Shown here piece after piece: positions 8,406 to 15,856 of a stretch of DNA of 64,000 nt. The position numbers and the translations under genes are program-made. The stretch's first letter is position 1. Every line of letters begins with the position of its first letter. Under the pieces are notes generated by a model. It did no database searches, was not told the DNA's origin, and saw only the letters and a list, made by a program, of their open reading frames with translations. This DNA comes from Nonomuraea jabiensis (lineage in GTDB: Bacteria > Actinomycetota > Actinomycetes > Streptosporangiales > Streptosporangiaceae). The stretch spans positions 11,870,501 to 11,934,500 of the forward strand of contig NZ_JACHMB010000001.1 of assembly GCF_014204795.1 (NCBI RefSeq), written 5' to 3'.

Positions 8406-8847
8406 AGCGAGGAGATCGCCGAGCTGGACGCCCAGCTCGCTCCGCTCGTGGCTGCGGTGGCTTCCGGCCTGATCGCCCAGCGGGGCATCGGCGTCGAAAC
8501 CGCCACCCAGCTGCTCAGCACCACCGGGGACAACCCCGACCGGCTGCACCACGAGGCCGCCTTTCGCCCACCTGTGCGCAGTCGCCCCCATCCCAGCCTC
8601 CAGCGGCCAGACCCGCCGCTTCCGGCTCAACCGGGCCGGCGACCGCGACGCCAACCGCGCCCGCACATGATCGCCATCAACCGCCTGGCCCACGACGAAC
8701 ACACCCGCTCCTGCGCCACCCGCCGCACCGGCGAAGGCCTGTCGAAGAAAGACATCCTGCGCTGCCTCAAGCGCTACATCGCCCGCGACGTCTACCGCAT
8801 CCTCATCCGCGGCAACGAACCCGCCACCAAACCCACTACCAACTGTT
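8406..8847 (+). pseudogene. IS110-family transposase remnant (C-terminal, frameshifted)
   Basis: Pieces in two frames rebuild the C-terminal Transposase_20 region of IS110/IS116 enzymes: LIAQRGIGVETATQLLSTTG, then after a frameshift near 8560 HLCAVAPIPASSGQTRRFRL and NRAGDRDAN, then after a lost base near 8660 HMIAINRLAHDEHTR and GLSKKDILRCLKRYIARDVY. The N-terminal DEDD catalytic domain is missing. It is a dead element and marks the left edge of the accessory region. Confidence 0.8.
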
Positions 8848-9017
8848 TACAAGGGACTTCGAGGCTGTCCACGAGTGTCCACCGCCGTCACGGACGCCTG
8901 CTCATGCCCCCTTCTGGAGCGTTCCCACTCCAGAAGCATCCAGGGTCGTCCAGACCCGTTGGTAGCATCCGCGTTAGCAAGATCAATAGTCTCGGCGCTG
9001 CACCGTCAGAGAACGCC

Positions 9018-9797
9018 TCAAAGCAAGGTCTCTGGCCGAAGTACCTCGCTGCGCAAGATGCGATGGATCTCGCCAACATCGGCATTATGGTTTGTCTGAC
9101 GTCGCAGTTCCTTGCGTACGGCGTCGGTCACCACGTCGGACAGGAGTACCTGGGCCAGGGACTTCGGCGACGTCGCGGCGCGAGCCCTCCACAGGTCATC
9201 GATCAGGCGGCGCTTGAACGCCTCCTTGGTCAAGTAGAAGAGCGCGTCCGTCTTGACGCTCAAGCCGGCGTCACTGAGCAGGTCAACTTCAAGGGCCAGG
9301 TCGATGACCACGGGGAGGCCAGCGGTCATGTGATATGCCTGCCACACTTGGCCGTTGGACAGGACCATCCACTCAACGCCCTCGTTCACGGCGTACATCT
9401 GCACCTGCCGCAGGTGTTTGACGTTGAGCTTCTGACTGCATCGTTTCACCTCGATGAAGGCGATCAGCTGCTTGTCGATGCGGATGCCGTAGTCAGCGAA
9501 CTCCCCCTTGACCTGGTACTCCGTAGTGAGATCGTCATATTTGTCGTAGCCGAGTCCTGCACACAGGAAGTCGGTAATGAGCAGACGCGTGTCCCCTTCA
9601 TTAGCATCACGCGCTATAAGATCGGTTAGCGGCTTAGAGTAGCGCCGTATCGCTGCTCGAACGCGGTCCCGCGCATCAGCCTCCCACTTCGGAACTGCCC
9701 GCGCTCCCGCCGGCTTCCTCGTTGGGGAGCTTACGACTTCCTTGGAGACCTCAGCCTGCTCGTTACCGATGATCGCCTGTGCGGCCTGCTCGCTCAT
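9018..9797 (-). CDS. HsdR N-terminal-type (PD-(D/E)XK) nuclease-like protein
   Basis: The central region matches the N-terminal nuclease domain of type I restriction R subunits: ITDFLCAGLGYDKYDDLTTE, then DYGIRIDKQ followed by IAFIEVKR. This supplies the D and ExK of a PD-(D/E)XK site. Then come HLRQVQMYAVNEGVEW and VLSNGQVWQAY. At 259 residues it has no helicase domain and no HsdM/HsdS neighbours, so it is not a complete restriction system. ATG 9797 has GGTGGA close upstream; a TTG start at 9827 is possible. Base composition is less GC-rich than the flanks, fitting acquisition by transfer. Role unknown; defence-related is inference. Confidence 0.7.
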   Translation of the reverse strand: MSEQAAQAIIGNEQAEVSKEVVSSPTRKPAGARAVPKWEADARDRVRAAIRRYSKPLTDLIARDANEGDTRLLITDFLCAGLGYDKYDDLTTEYQVKGEFADYGIRIDKQLIAFIEVKRCSQKLNVKHLRQVQMYAVNEGVEWMVLSNGQVWQAYHMTAGLPVVIDLALEVDLLSDAGLSVKTDALFYLTKEAFKRRLIDDLWRARAATSPKSLAQVLLSDVVTDAVRKELRRQTNHNADVGEIHRILRSEVLRPETLL

Positions 9798-10519
9798 AGG
9801 ATCCACCTGCGCATCTAGTAGGGACAAGGCAGGTTAGACCCATTTGAAAGATCAACACATTATGTCATTGGGATCGATACGAAAACGACTCCGCAGTACC
9901 ACTCTGAGTACATGAGCCAAACCACATATATGGCACAAACTTCCTCGAAGACCAATCCACTGACTAGCAGGGCGCGGATTTCAAACGATCGGACGTCGAA
10001 CCCAAATAGGGGAATGTGACCGTCCGCTTTTCAGGCGGACCGATCACCCTGCTCGACTGATCGCCACCCTGGTCATAGGCGCGTGGAAGGTGGCTGGGAT
10101 GCGTCGGTGTGTGGGGACGTTGCTGTCAGCCCTGCTGTCACCTCGGCCAGAGATATCCGATGGCAAGGCCCGACGAAGGAGGGCCGCGGCAGCCGATCGC
10201 CCCAGCGCTCTACGGAGAGGTCCGAAGTCGGCGATCGTCATGGCCTCCACTGCGAACACTTCATTACAGTGAAGCGGAGGGCCACGGTCGAGGGCCAGCG
10301 CTGCTGCTCAACCGTGCGACGCCATACGCGACAATCCGGCTGCATGAAGCGGCGTTGCTGTGCTTCCCTGCTGTACAGCTGACCACAGCAACCCGCGTAT
10401 CCGGTGGCAAGCCGACCCGGAGCGCAGGGCCGCCAGGCCCGAGCACCGGAAGCGGCGCGGCAGCATAGGCGTCCGACCCTTCAGGGAACCTACTGTCCCG
10501 ACACCGGCATCCCTTTATT
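9798..10519. other. Gene-free stretch with an imperfect direct repeat
   Basis: No credible gene is seen. A block starting CCCTGCTGT and continuing to TATCC-RTGGCAAG...GGGCCGC occurs near 10130-10190 and again near 10370-10430, with differences. A hairpin GTCCGC/GCGGAC lies at 10022-10040, and CGATCGCC/GGCGATCG form an inverted pair at about 10194-10239. Short frames here have no recognisable product. Confidence 0.4.
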
Positions 10520-11959
10520 CTAATTCATGAGACCAATGGCCTTGCCGTAGTTATTAAGCTTGCCGAGTACATAGTTCGCGATTGTTGCTCGGCCCGTCCT
10601 CGTTCTCCACATAAATTCGAGACGAATAGGAGCCCCCTCTTTGATGCAGTATATATCACTAAAGAAGGAGAGGTCCGCCCCCAAAGGATGTTCGATCTTG
10701 AATTGCTCCACCAATCCGGCAGCAACAAGAGCGCGCCCAACAGCCTCATTTAGGAGGCCGTCGCTTGTGCGTGAGATCTCCGCTAGCTTTACGAAAGCGT
10801 CCTTAGTGTTTTGACCCGGCTTAGGGCCACGCTTTCGAGTTCGAAGGGGCATACCCTGCAGCAGGGTACCCAAATCACTTTCTTGAATTCTACGGACCGC
10901 CGAGGAATCTGCGCTTATCTGCATCCCTTGGCCTTGCATTGCGGCATGGAGACTGGAAGTGCCGAAGGTGCGAGCTATTGCGTTTATACAGACCATGTCG
11001 AGATGAACAATACGAGCATCAAGCACAGTGCCAAGGATGCCCAGCATTTCCGGATGCTGCTTAAGCTCGTTGACTATGTTCGCTCCAGTGGAATTAACCA
11101 GCCTATCGATATCGGCGTAGGCTTGCCCCCCTCGCGTCAGTGCGGCAACGTCACCTTCGGGCTCATTTCCGGCCACAACTACCGTCCAAAGCCGGTATCG
11201 CTCTTTCACGAGTAGCCGCCGAACCCGATCCCCTGCTTGCACCGACGCTTTGCGGATACGAGCAAGGTAGCTGCCAATGGTTTCACTCTCGCCGACCAGT
11301 TTTTCCGCATGCTCAAGCGATACACCGAGCGCATCAAGAGACGCGCCATCATTTAAAGTCGCGACGGTTTGCTGAGCGATTCTCACATAATCAGCTTTGG
11401 CTGGACCTTCGAACATTGTTATAGGACCAGTCAGGCCAAAGAGAGCTTCTCCTCCGAGATTGTTGCCCAGCTCTTTCAGAAGGCTAGTAAGGTCATCCGT
11501 ATTCGTAGGCCATACAACAAGAGACGTACAACCGGCCTCAGATCGAATGAACTGATTCACGGCATGCATCGTCGCTTCGATCTCTTGTCGCGAAACTTGC
11601 CCCAGCGCCTCACGACCTTCTAGAACTACGATTCGAGGATGAGACACCGGTCCCAATGGAATGCCGGAAGCAAGACCCTGGCTTTGGGAGATCCTTTGTG
11701 TCTCTACATCAACTCGGAAGAATGACACCGTATCCAAGAAGGTCGACTTACCTGCGCCCGTTTGACCGCGCAAGATCATGAAGGATCCTCGGTCAGCCGC
11801 ATGCATGTCCATAAATCGTTCGTCGATTACGGCGAGCATCGATTCCACCGGAACCACGATCGCCCCCAGAGTGCCTGCGTCTAGATCGCGCAGCCGCTCA
11901 AAGCGATCTGGAATCCTGAGTTCACCAACTTCCATGCACGCATTCTGCCACCGCTGCAT
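10520..11959 (-). CDS. P-loop ATPase of unknown function
   Basis: 479 residues. A Walker A motif LRGQTGAGKSTFLDTVSFF lies near residue 65 and a Walker B-like strand RIVVLEGRE near residue 110. The rest matches no family I recognise; the C-terminus has LEFMWRTRTGRATIANYVLG. No membrane segment or signal peptide. The gene is clearly lower in GC than its surroundings, with AT-ending codons, indicating horizontal transfer. It reads in the same direction as the HsdR-N-like gene 0.7 kb away. ATG 11959 is the longest start; ATG 11935 is an alternative, and neither has a good ribosome site. Confidence 0.65.
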   Translation of the reverse strand: MQRWQNACMEVGELRIPDRFERLRDLDAGTLGAIVVPVESMLAVIDERFMDMHAADRGSFMILRGQTGAGKSTFLDTVSFFRVDVETQRISQSQGLASGIPLGPVSHPRIVVLEGREALGQVSRQEIEATMHAVNQFIRSEAGCTSLVVWPTNTDDLTSLLKELGNNLGGEALFGLTGPITMFEGPAKADYVRIAQQTVATLNDGASLDALGVSLEHAEKLVGESETIGSYLARIRKASVQAGDRVRRLLVKERYRLWTVVVAGNEPEGDVAALTRGGQAYADIDRLVNSTGANIVNELKQHPEMLGILGTVLDARIVHLDMVCINAIARTFGTSSLHAAMQGQGMQISADSSAVRRIQESDLGTLLQGMPLRTRKRGPKPGQNTKDAFVKLAEISRTSDGLLNEAVGRALVAAGLVEQFKIEHPLGADLSFFSDIYCIKEGAPIRLEFMWRTRTGRATIANYVLGKLNNYGKAIGLMN

Positions 11960-11987
11960 ACCAGACTAGGCCCGAACGTGAGGTCAC

Positions 11988-12314
11988 TCACTGTCGACTA
12001 GGGCCTCGCGCCACCGATGCGCATAGGTCACGTGAGTACGTGCTGAACAGAGAACCGGGTGTGTGTAGCGCGCTTGATGTTGCGGCGGGGTGGCCGGGCG
12101 GGACCGGCCCGGAGAGGCCGCACGCCCGCCCGGACCGCCCGGCCGCCCGCCGCCCAGCGGGTGGCGGCTTGAACCCGTAGAGAAAGTTCTCATCCGCAAA
12201 CGCATGGCTCCAAATGATCTTGATGTATCCAGGCGGAAGTCCTTGCGGTAGACGTCCGTTCCCATCTCCAGCCGGAGGGATAAGTTCGCTCACGCGCGTG
12301 GCTACCGTACGCAC
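11988..12314 (-). CDS. Small ORF, unknown (doubtful)
   Basis: A GTG at 12314 overlaps the end of the preceding 89-codon gene by 13 bases and has GAAGG directly before it. The first half (GLPPGYIKIIWSHAFADENF) looks protein-like. The second half is encoded by a GC-rich, inverted-repeat-rich stretch (about 12085-12175) and is probably not a natural C-terminus. It may be a real small gene whose tail was altered by insertion of the GC-rich block, or chance. Confidence 0.25.
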   Translation of the reverse strand: MRTVATRVSELIPPAGDGNGRLPQGLPPGYIKIIWSHAFADENFLYGFKPPPAGRRAAGRSGRACGLSGPVPPGHPAATSSALHTPGSLFSTYSRDLCASVARGPSRQ

Positions 12315-12571
12315 CCTTCAAGTAGAGCCTGCCACGTGGCATACCCCTCTCGCGTGCTCATGCGGTGGGTCTCGAAGGCCTTTCTGGAGTTCGACTTGGT
12401 ACGCCTAAGGAACGCTTGGCCGCCGCTGGCGCACAGCTCGTAAATGACGCCATCGCAGTGGCAGGTCCAGAGGAGTGTCCTGCGCCGTGACTCTTTGCGG
12501 GCAGTGAGCCATACGAGCCGTGTGCAGTTCGGTTGCGGCTCGGGTAGGTGGGGAGACAGGCAGTCGTTCAT
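12302..12571 (-). CDS. Small protein coupled to the HATPase gene, unknown
   Basis: 89 residues, starting at an ATG whose bases overlap the stop of the HATPase gene (ATGA at 12568-12571), a standard sign of translational coupling. The sequence has a compact basic middle (TARKESRRRTLLWTCHCDG) and CHCDGVIYELC, and ends in ATWQALLEGCVR. I recognise no family. Its position suggests a partner or accessory of the HATPase regulator. Confidence 0.5.
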   Translation of the reverse strand: MNDCLSPHLPEPQPNCTRLVWLTARKESRRRTLLWTCHCDGVIYELCASGGQAFLRRTKSNSRKAFETHRMSTREGYATWQALLEGCVR

Positions 12572-12996
12572 GCGGCTTGGCCGGCGGGGGCGAGCGAGAT
12601 GAGGGCCCAGACGGTGCGGCCGACTTCGTCTCCATGGACGCCCCAACGCATGGTCAGGGTCTCCACCAGGTGGAGGCCGCGTCCGCTCTGGTCGTCGTTT
12701 TCGGCTTGGCGCAGATGTGGGGCGGTGGGGCCGCCTTCGTCGAGGACGGCGAGGATCAGCAGAGTGCTGCCCGCGTGGAGGGTGACGCCGAATCGGCCAC
12801 CGGGAAGTCCACTTCGGGTGTGGCGGATGGCGTTGGTGGCCAGCTCGGACACGACCAGTTGGGCGATGTCGGTCTCGGGGCGGTCGCCCAGGTAGCTCAT
12901 GACGAACTGGCGTGCCTCGCGGACCTGGGGTCTGGTGCCGGGAAAGTTGCGACACCACCGGTGGATCTCTTTGAGGCTGTTCAGCGTTGGGGACAT
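12568..12996 (-). CDS. HATPase-domain anti-sigma/regulatory kinase-like protein (RsbW type)
   Basis: 142 residues forming one GHKL ATPase domain: N-box SELATNAIRHTRSG, G1 box LDEGGPTAP and G2 box GRGLHLVETL. This is the form of the many actinobacterial RsbW-like ATP-binding regulators that bind sigma or anti-sigma factors. ATG 12996 begins the conserved part; the frame extends upstream into the operator region and is not used here. It is divergent from the ABM/XRE pair and followed by a coupled small gene. Its partner sigma factor cannot be inferred. Confidence 0.8.
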   Translation of the reverse strand: MSPTLNSLKEIHRWCRNFPGTRPQVREARQFVMSYLGDRPETDIAQLVVSELATNAIRHTRSGLPGGRFGVTLHAGSTLLILAVLDEGGPTAPHLRQAENDDQSGRGLHLVETLTMRWGVHGDEVGRTVWALISLAPAGQAA

Positions 12997-13044
12997 CGCG
13001 GTTTCCTCGCGTTCGTGCAGGTCAAAGCACTGCCAATCGCTATC

Positions 13045-13115
13045 AGTACTTAAAGTACTAGTGCTATACTCCAAGTACAAGCGACTTGATGTACTTGCGC
13101 CGCACAATAAGTACT
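13045..13115. promoter_or_regulatory. AGTACT operator array in a divergent promoter
   Basis: A perfect palindrome AGTACTT-A-AAGTACT sits at 13045-13059, a perfect inverted pair CAAGTACA (13072-13079) and TGTACTTG (13090-13097) follows, and another AAGTACT is at 13109-13115. A TATACT -10-like box (13065-13070) lies between them. Five AGTAC half-sites in 71 bp between divergent genes indicate a repressor- or activator-controlled promoter; the nearby XRE protein is a candidate binder. Confidence 0.6.
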
Positions 13116-13170
13116 GGTCGAGTAAAGACATCGAGATCCCAGACCGTGACGGCGAGCCAGGAGGGCGTAC

Positions 13171-13479
13171 ATGTTCGGACTAATGGTTCGATTCACCTGC
13201 AAGGACGAGGACAGCGCTGCGGCGTTCGACATCCTCGTCGGTGAGACAATCGAGGCGATCCGCCAGCACGAGCCGGGAACGATCGTGTACGCCTCGCACC
13301 AGGTGGATGGCGAGCCGCTCCAGCGGATCTTCTATGAGCTGTACCGGGACCGGGACGCCTTCGACGCCCACGAGCAGACCGAGCACACCAGGCGTTTCCT
13401 GGCGGCCCGGGAGGAGCTGTTGGCCTCGGTTGAGGTCGACTGGCTGAGACTGCAGAGCGGGAAGGGCACGACGTCGTGA
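13171..13479 (+). CDS. Antibiotic biosynthesis monooxygenase (ABM) domain protein
   Basis: 102 residues with the dimeric alpha/beta barrel pattern of ABM/putative quinol monooxygenases: MVRFTCKDEDSAAAFD, TIVYASHQVDGEPLQRIFYE and DAFDAHEQTEHTRRFLAARE. Members are small cofactor-free oxygenases or simple redox/stress proteins. Start ATG 13171 has a perfect AGGAGGG site. Its stop overlaps the start of the XRE gene (GTGA), so the two form an operon driven from the AGTACT promoter. Confidence 0.8.
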   Translation: MFGLMVRFTCKDEDSAAAFDILVGETIEAIRQHEPGTIVYASHQVDGEPLQRIFYELYRDRDAFDAHEQTEHTRRFLAAREELLASVEVDWLRLQSGKGTTS

Positions 13480-14678
13480 GCATGGAGTATCAGCGGGCGC
13501 TCGGACGGCGTATCGCCCAGGAGCGCAAGCGGCGTGGCCTGTCGCAGGCCGAGCTGGCACGGCTGGTGGATCGGTCGGTGGCGTGGATCTCGCAGGTGGA
13601 GCGGGGCGTGCGCAAGGTCGATCGCATGTCCGTGCTGGAGAAGGTTGCCGAGACGCTGGATGTGCCGCTGTCGGAGCTGGCCGCCGAAGCGCCTGTGGTC
13701 GCCGCCACCAATGAGGAAATGCCAGGCACGGCCGGGTTGCGGCTGGTGTTGTCCGGCGCCCATTCGCTGCAGGCCATGTTGCACGCCACGCCGGTGCCTG
13801 CCACCGATCAGCTCAAGCCGCGGGTGGATCACGCGTGGGAGCTGGCGCACGAGAGCCGCTACGTCGAACTGACGGAGCTGTTGCGCGGGCTCGTGCCGAC
13901 CCTGGAGAGCGCGGTGCGGTCCGCACCCGCAGAGCGACAGGCCGAGTTGTTCGAGCTGCTGGCGGTGACGTATCAGGCGTGTTCGGCGTCGCTGGCCAAG
14001 CTGGGCGAACCGGAGGCGGCGTGGATCGCGGCCGATCGGGCGATCAGTGCGGCCGAGCGGGCAGGCAATCCGTTGATGATGGCGGCCGGGGCGTTCCGGC
14101 TGGGCTTCGTCTTCTTGGGGGCGCGGCACTTCGATCAGGTGGAGGAGACGGCGCGCACGGCCGCTGAGGCGCTGTGGTTCCTGACCGATCAGGGCAACGT
14201 GGAGGCGATGTCGCTGTGGGGTGGGCTCACCTTGCAGCGAGCGGTGGCGGCCTCGCGGCTGAATCAGGCCGACGTGGCGTACGGGCACCTGTCGCGGGCC
14301 CGTGAGATGGCGGCACGGGTTGGCGAGGGGCGCAACGACTACAACACCGAGTTCGGGCCGGCCAACGTAGCGCTGCATGAGGTGGCCGTGGCGGTGGAGG
14401 TGGGCGACGCCGGACATGCGCTGCGGGTTGGTGCCGCGGTGGACGCCTCGACGCTGTCGTCGGAACGGCGGGCGCGGCTGGCGGTGGATCTCGCGCGAGC
14501 ACATGCGCAGCGTCGTCAGGTGGATGAGGCGATGGCTCAGTTGTTGGAGGCCGAGAGCATCACGCCTGAGCAGGTCCGTAACCATCGGGTCGTGCGGCAG
14601 CTCGTGTCCGACCTGCTGTCGATGCAGGATCCGACGTCGTCTGAGCTGCGGGAACTGGCCGATCGAGTGGGTGCGTAG
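13476..14678 (+). CDS. XRE-family helix-turn-helix regulator with TPR-like C-terminus
   Basis: Residues 5-65 are a lambda-repressor-type HTH (RIAQERKRRGLSQAELARLV, then SVAWISQVERGVRKVDRMSV). The following 330 residues are helical and Ala/Leu/Glu-rich, as in tetratricopeptide-like sensor regions of actinobacterial XRE regulators. GTG 13476 overlaps the ABM stop; ATG 13482 is an alternative. It probably controls its own operon and the divergent HATPase gene through the AGTACT sites, but the binding site assignment is inference. Confidence 0.85.
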   Translation: MSMEYQRALGRRIAQERKRRGLSQAELARLVDRSVAWISQVERGVRKVDRMSVLEKVAETLDVPLSELAAEAPVVAATNEEMPGTAGLRLVLSGAHSLQAMLHATPVPATDQLKPRVDHAWELAHESRYVELTELLRGLVPTLESAVRSAPAERQAELFELLAVTYQACSASLAKLGEPEAAWIAADRAISAAERAGNPLMMAAGAFRLGFVFLGARHFDQVEETARTAAEALWFLTDQGNVEAMSLWGGLTLQRAVAASRLNQADVAYGHLSRAREMAARVGEGRNDYNTEFGPANVALHEVAVAVEVGDAGHALRVGAAVDASTLSSERRARLAVDLARAHAQRRQVDEAMAQLLEAESITPEQVRNHRVVRQLVSDLLSMQDPTSSELRELADRVGA

Positions 14679-14679
14679 A

Positions 14680-14816
14680 AAAAGCGTCCTGGGCGCGGGC
14701 ACGAAGTGGTGCACGGTCGTGCCCCAAGGCGTGGGGATCTCGGGACGAGCTTCGAGCAGGTCGGCCAGGGCGCGGAGTCCAGCGATGAACGCGGGCCGTG
14801 AGTGGGTGGTGGACAT
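14680..14816 (-). pseudogene. N-terminal fragment of a mobile-element hypothetical protein
   Basis: On the minus strand ATG 14816 begins MSTTHSRPAFIAGLRALADL followed by LEARPEIPTPWGTTVHHF, the characteristic opening of small proteins found in actinomycete integrative elements. The frame then runs into the antisense of the XRE gene, where the likeness ends. Truncated remnant. Confidence 0.5.
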
Positions 14817-14830
14817 CGAGGGCGTTCCTT

Positions 14831-14994
14831 TCACTGGCTATGGGCGGGCTGCAGGATGTGAAGGAGGTCGGCAGCGAGTTGGTCGGACACGCCCAGGCGG
14901 GTGCGGATGAGGTCTGAGGTGATCGGGCTGCCGTGCTTGGCGTGGCGCTCGTCGGCGACGCGGCGGGCGTAGGCCACGAGGGCCGGATCGGGCG
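14831..14994 (-). pseudogene. SpdB/DUF2637-like C-terminal fragment
   Basis: Minus-strand residues PDPALVAYARRVADERHAKH and SDLIRTRLGVSDQLAADLL resemble the C-terminal winged-helix tail of actinomycete plasmid-spread proteins (SpdB/DUF2637 group). The upstream membrane part is missing: the frame meets the integrase fragment at about 14994. Stop at 14831. Confidence 0.45.
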
Positions 14995-15395
14995 TGTCCC
15001 TCGACCCCGGCACGGTCAAGGTCCTCAAGGCTCACCGCGCCCGCCAGGACGAGGAACGCCTCCGGCTCGGCGAGTCCTGGAAGGGCTGCGGCGCGTACGT
15101 CTTCACCACCGGCTGGGGAGATCCCCTCGTCCCAGACACGCCCAGCTCGCTGATGCCCAAGCTCATCGAGACCCACAACAAGCAGAACCCGAGAGCCCAA
15201 CTCCCCCACGCCCGCCTGCACGATCTCCGCCACATCCACGCCACGGCCCTGCTCCTGGCCGGCGTCCCCGTCCACGTCGTCGCGGCCCGTCTCGGCCACG
15301 CCGACCCGGCGATCACCCTGCGCGTCTACGCCCACGTCATCCACGAACAGGCCGCAACGGCGGCCGACGTCTTCGCCAAGGCCGTGAACGGCTGA
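14994..15395 (+). pseudogene. Tyrosine-recombinase (integrase) C-terminal fragment
   Basis: 133 residues covering only the end of the catalytic domain: LHDLRHIHATALLLAGV gives the HxxR box, VVAARLGHADPAITLRVYAH gives the LGH motif and the nucleophile Tyr. The first catalytic Arg and the DNA-binding N-terminus are absent, so it is inactive. It ends 60 bp before a tRNA-like 3' half, as expected where int sits beside its attachment site. The fusion with the oppositely oriented SpdB-like tail shows an internal deletion. Confidence 0.85.
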
Positions 15396-15457
15396 CGGAG
15401 GCGGTCACCGTGTTAGCAAGGCCGTTAGCAAGATCGCAACATTGTCCTGACAAACAT

Positions 15458-15494
15458 GAAGCCCCTGAACGGGAAATACCAGTTCAGGGGCTTC
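15458..15494. terminator. Strong hairpin terminator
   Basis: GAAGCCCCTGAAC (15458-15470) and GTTCAGGGGCTTC (15482-15494) form a perfect 13-bp stem followed by ATCTT on the plus strand. It lies just downstream (minus-strand direction) of the tRNA-like fragment and may have been that tRNA's terminator. Confidence 0.8.
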
Positions 15495-15502
15495 ATCTTG
15501 CA

Positions 15503-15550
15503 GAGCCGACGAGGGGGATCGAACCCATGACCTTCTGTTGACAAAATAGG
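15503..15550 (-). other. tRNA 3' half (probable attachment-site remnant)
   Basis: Read on the minus strand the sequence contains a variable-loop-like AGGTC, then GGGTTCGATCCC (T-arm) and an acceptor-like CGTCGGCTC. No D-arm or 5' acceptor strand precedes it, so it is not a working tRNA. Integrases of actinomycete elements commonly recombine in tRNA 3' ends and leave such copies beside int. It probably marks the attR/attL end of the relic. Confidence 0.5.
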
Positions 15551-15558
15551 AGCATCCC

Positions 15559-15689
15559 GGTAACCACGCAACGGGTGGACGCCCGGCGAGCGGAGCGAGC
15601 GGGGTTTTCGGGTGGGCTCCAGCAGGCCCACCGCGTAACCAGGCAACGGGTGGGCGCCCGGCGAGCGGAGCGAGCGGGGGGTTTCGGGG
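15559..15689 (+). repeat. Two imperfect copies of a ~55-bp element
   Basis: GTAACC-CAACGGGTGG-CGCCCGGCGAGCGGAGCGAGCGGGG occurs at about 15559-15612 and 15634-15689. Each contains the nested palindrome CGAGCGGAGCGAGCG. More short palindromes follow to 15760 (AAGGGGGCGGAGCCCCCTT; GCGCGAAGCGCC). Non-coding; REP-like. Confidence 0.55.
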
Positions 15690-15824
15690 GATCGAAAGGG
15701 GGCGGAGCCCCCTTGGGAGGCGCTGTCTGGAATTCGGAGCGCGAAGCGCCCCCTCGTGGAAGGCCGTGCTTTTCGGGAGGCGGGCCGGGCGGTGATAATG
15801 GTCCGCGCGTTCGGGGTCGGCGGC

Positions 15825-15838
15825 TGTTAGCGTTATCG
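15825..15838. promoter_or_regulatory. Candidate LacI autoregulatory operator
   Basis: TGTTAGCGTTATCG lies 19 bp before the GTG of the LacI gene. It matches the perfect operator at 18454-18469 in the left half with a few mismatches on the right, suggesting weak autoregulation. Confidence 0.5.
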
Positions 15839-15856
15839 GCGAGGGGGTGAGCCTCC

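Noticed and set aside
9018..9797. Complete type I restriction system
   Set aside because: Only an R-subunit N-terminal-like domain is present; no helicase, methylase or specificity gene is in the window.
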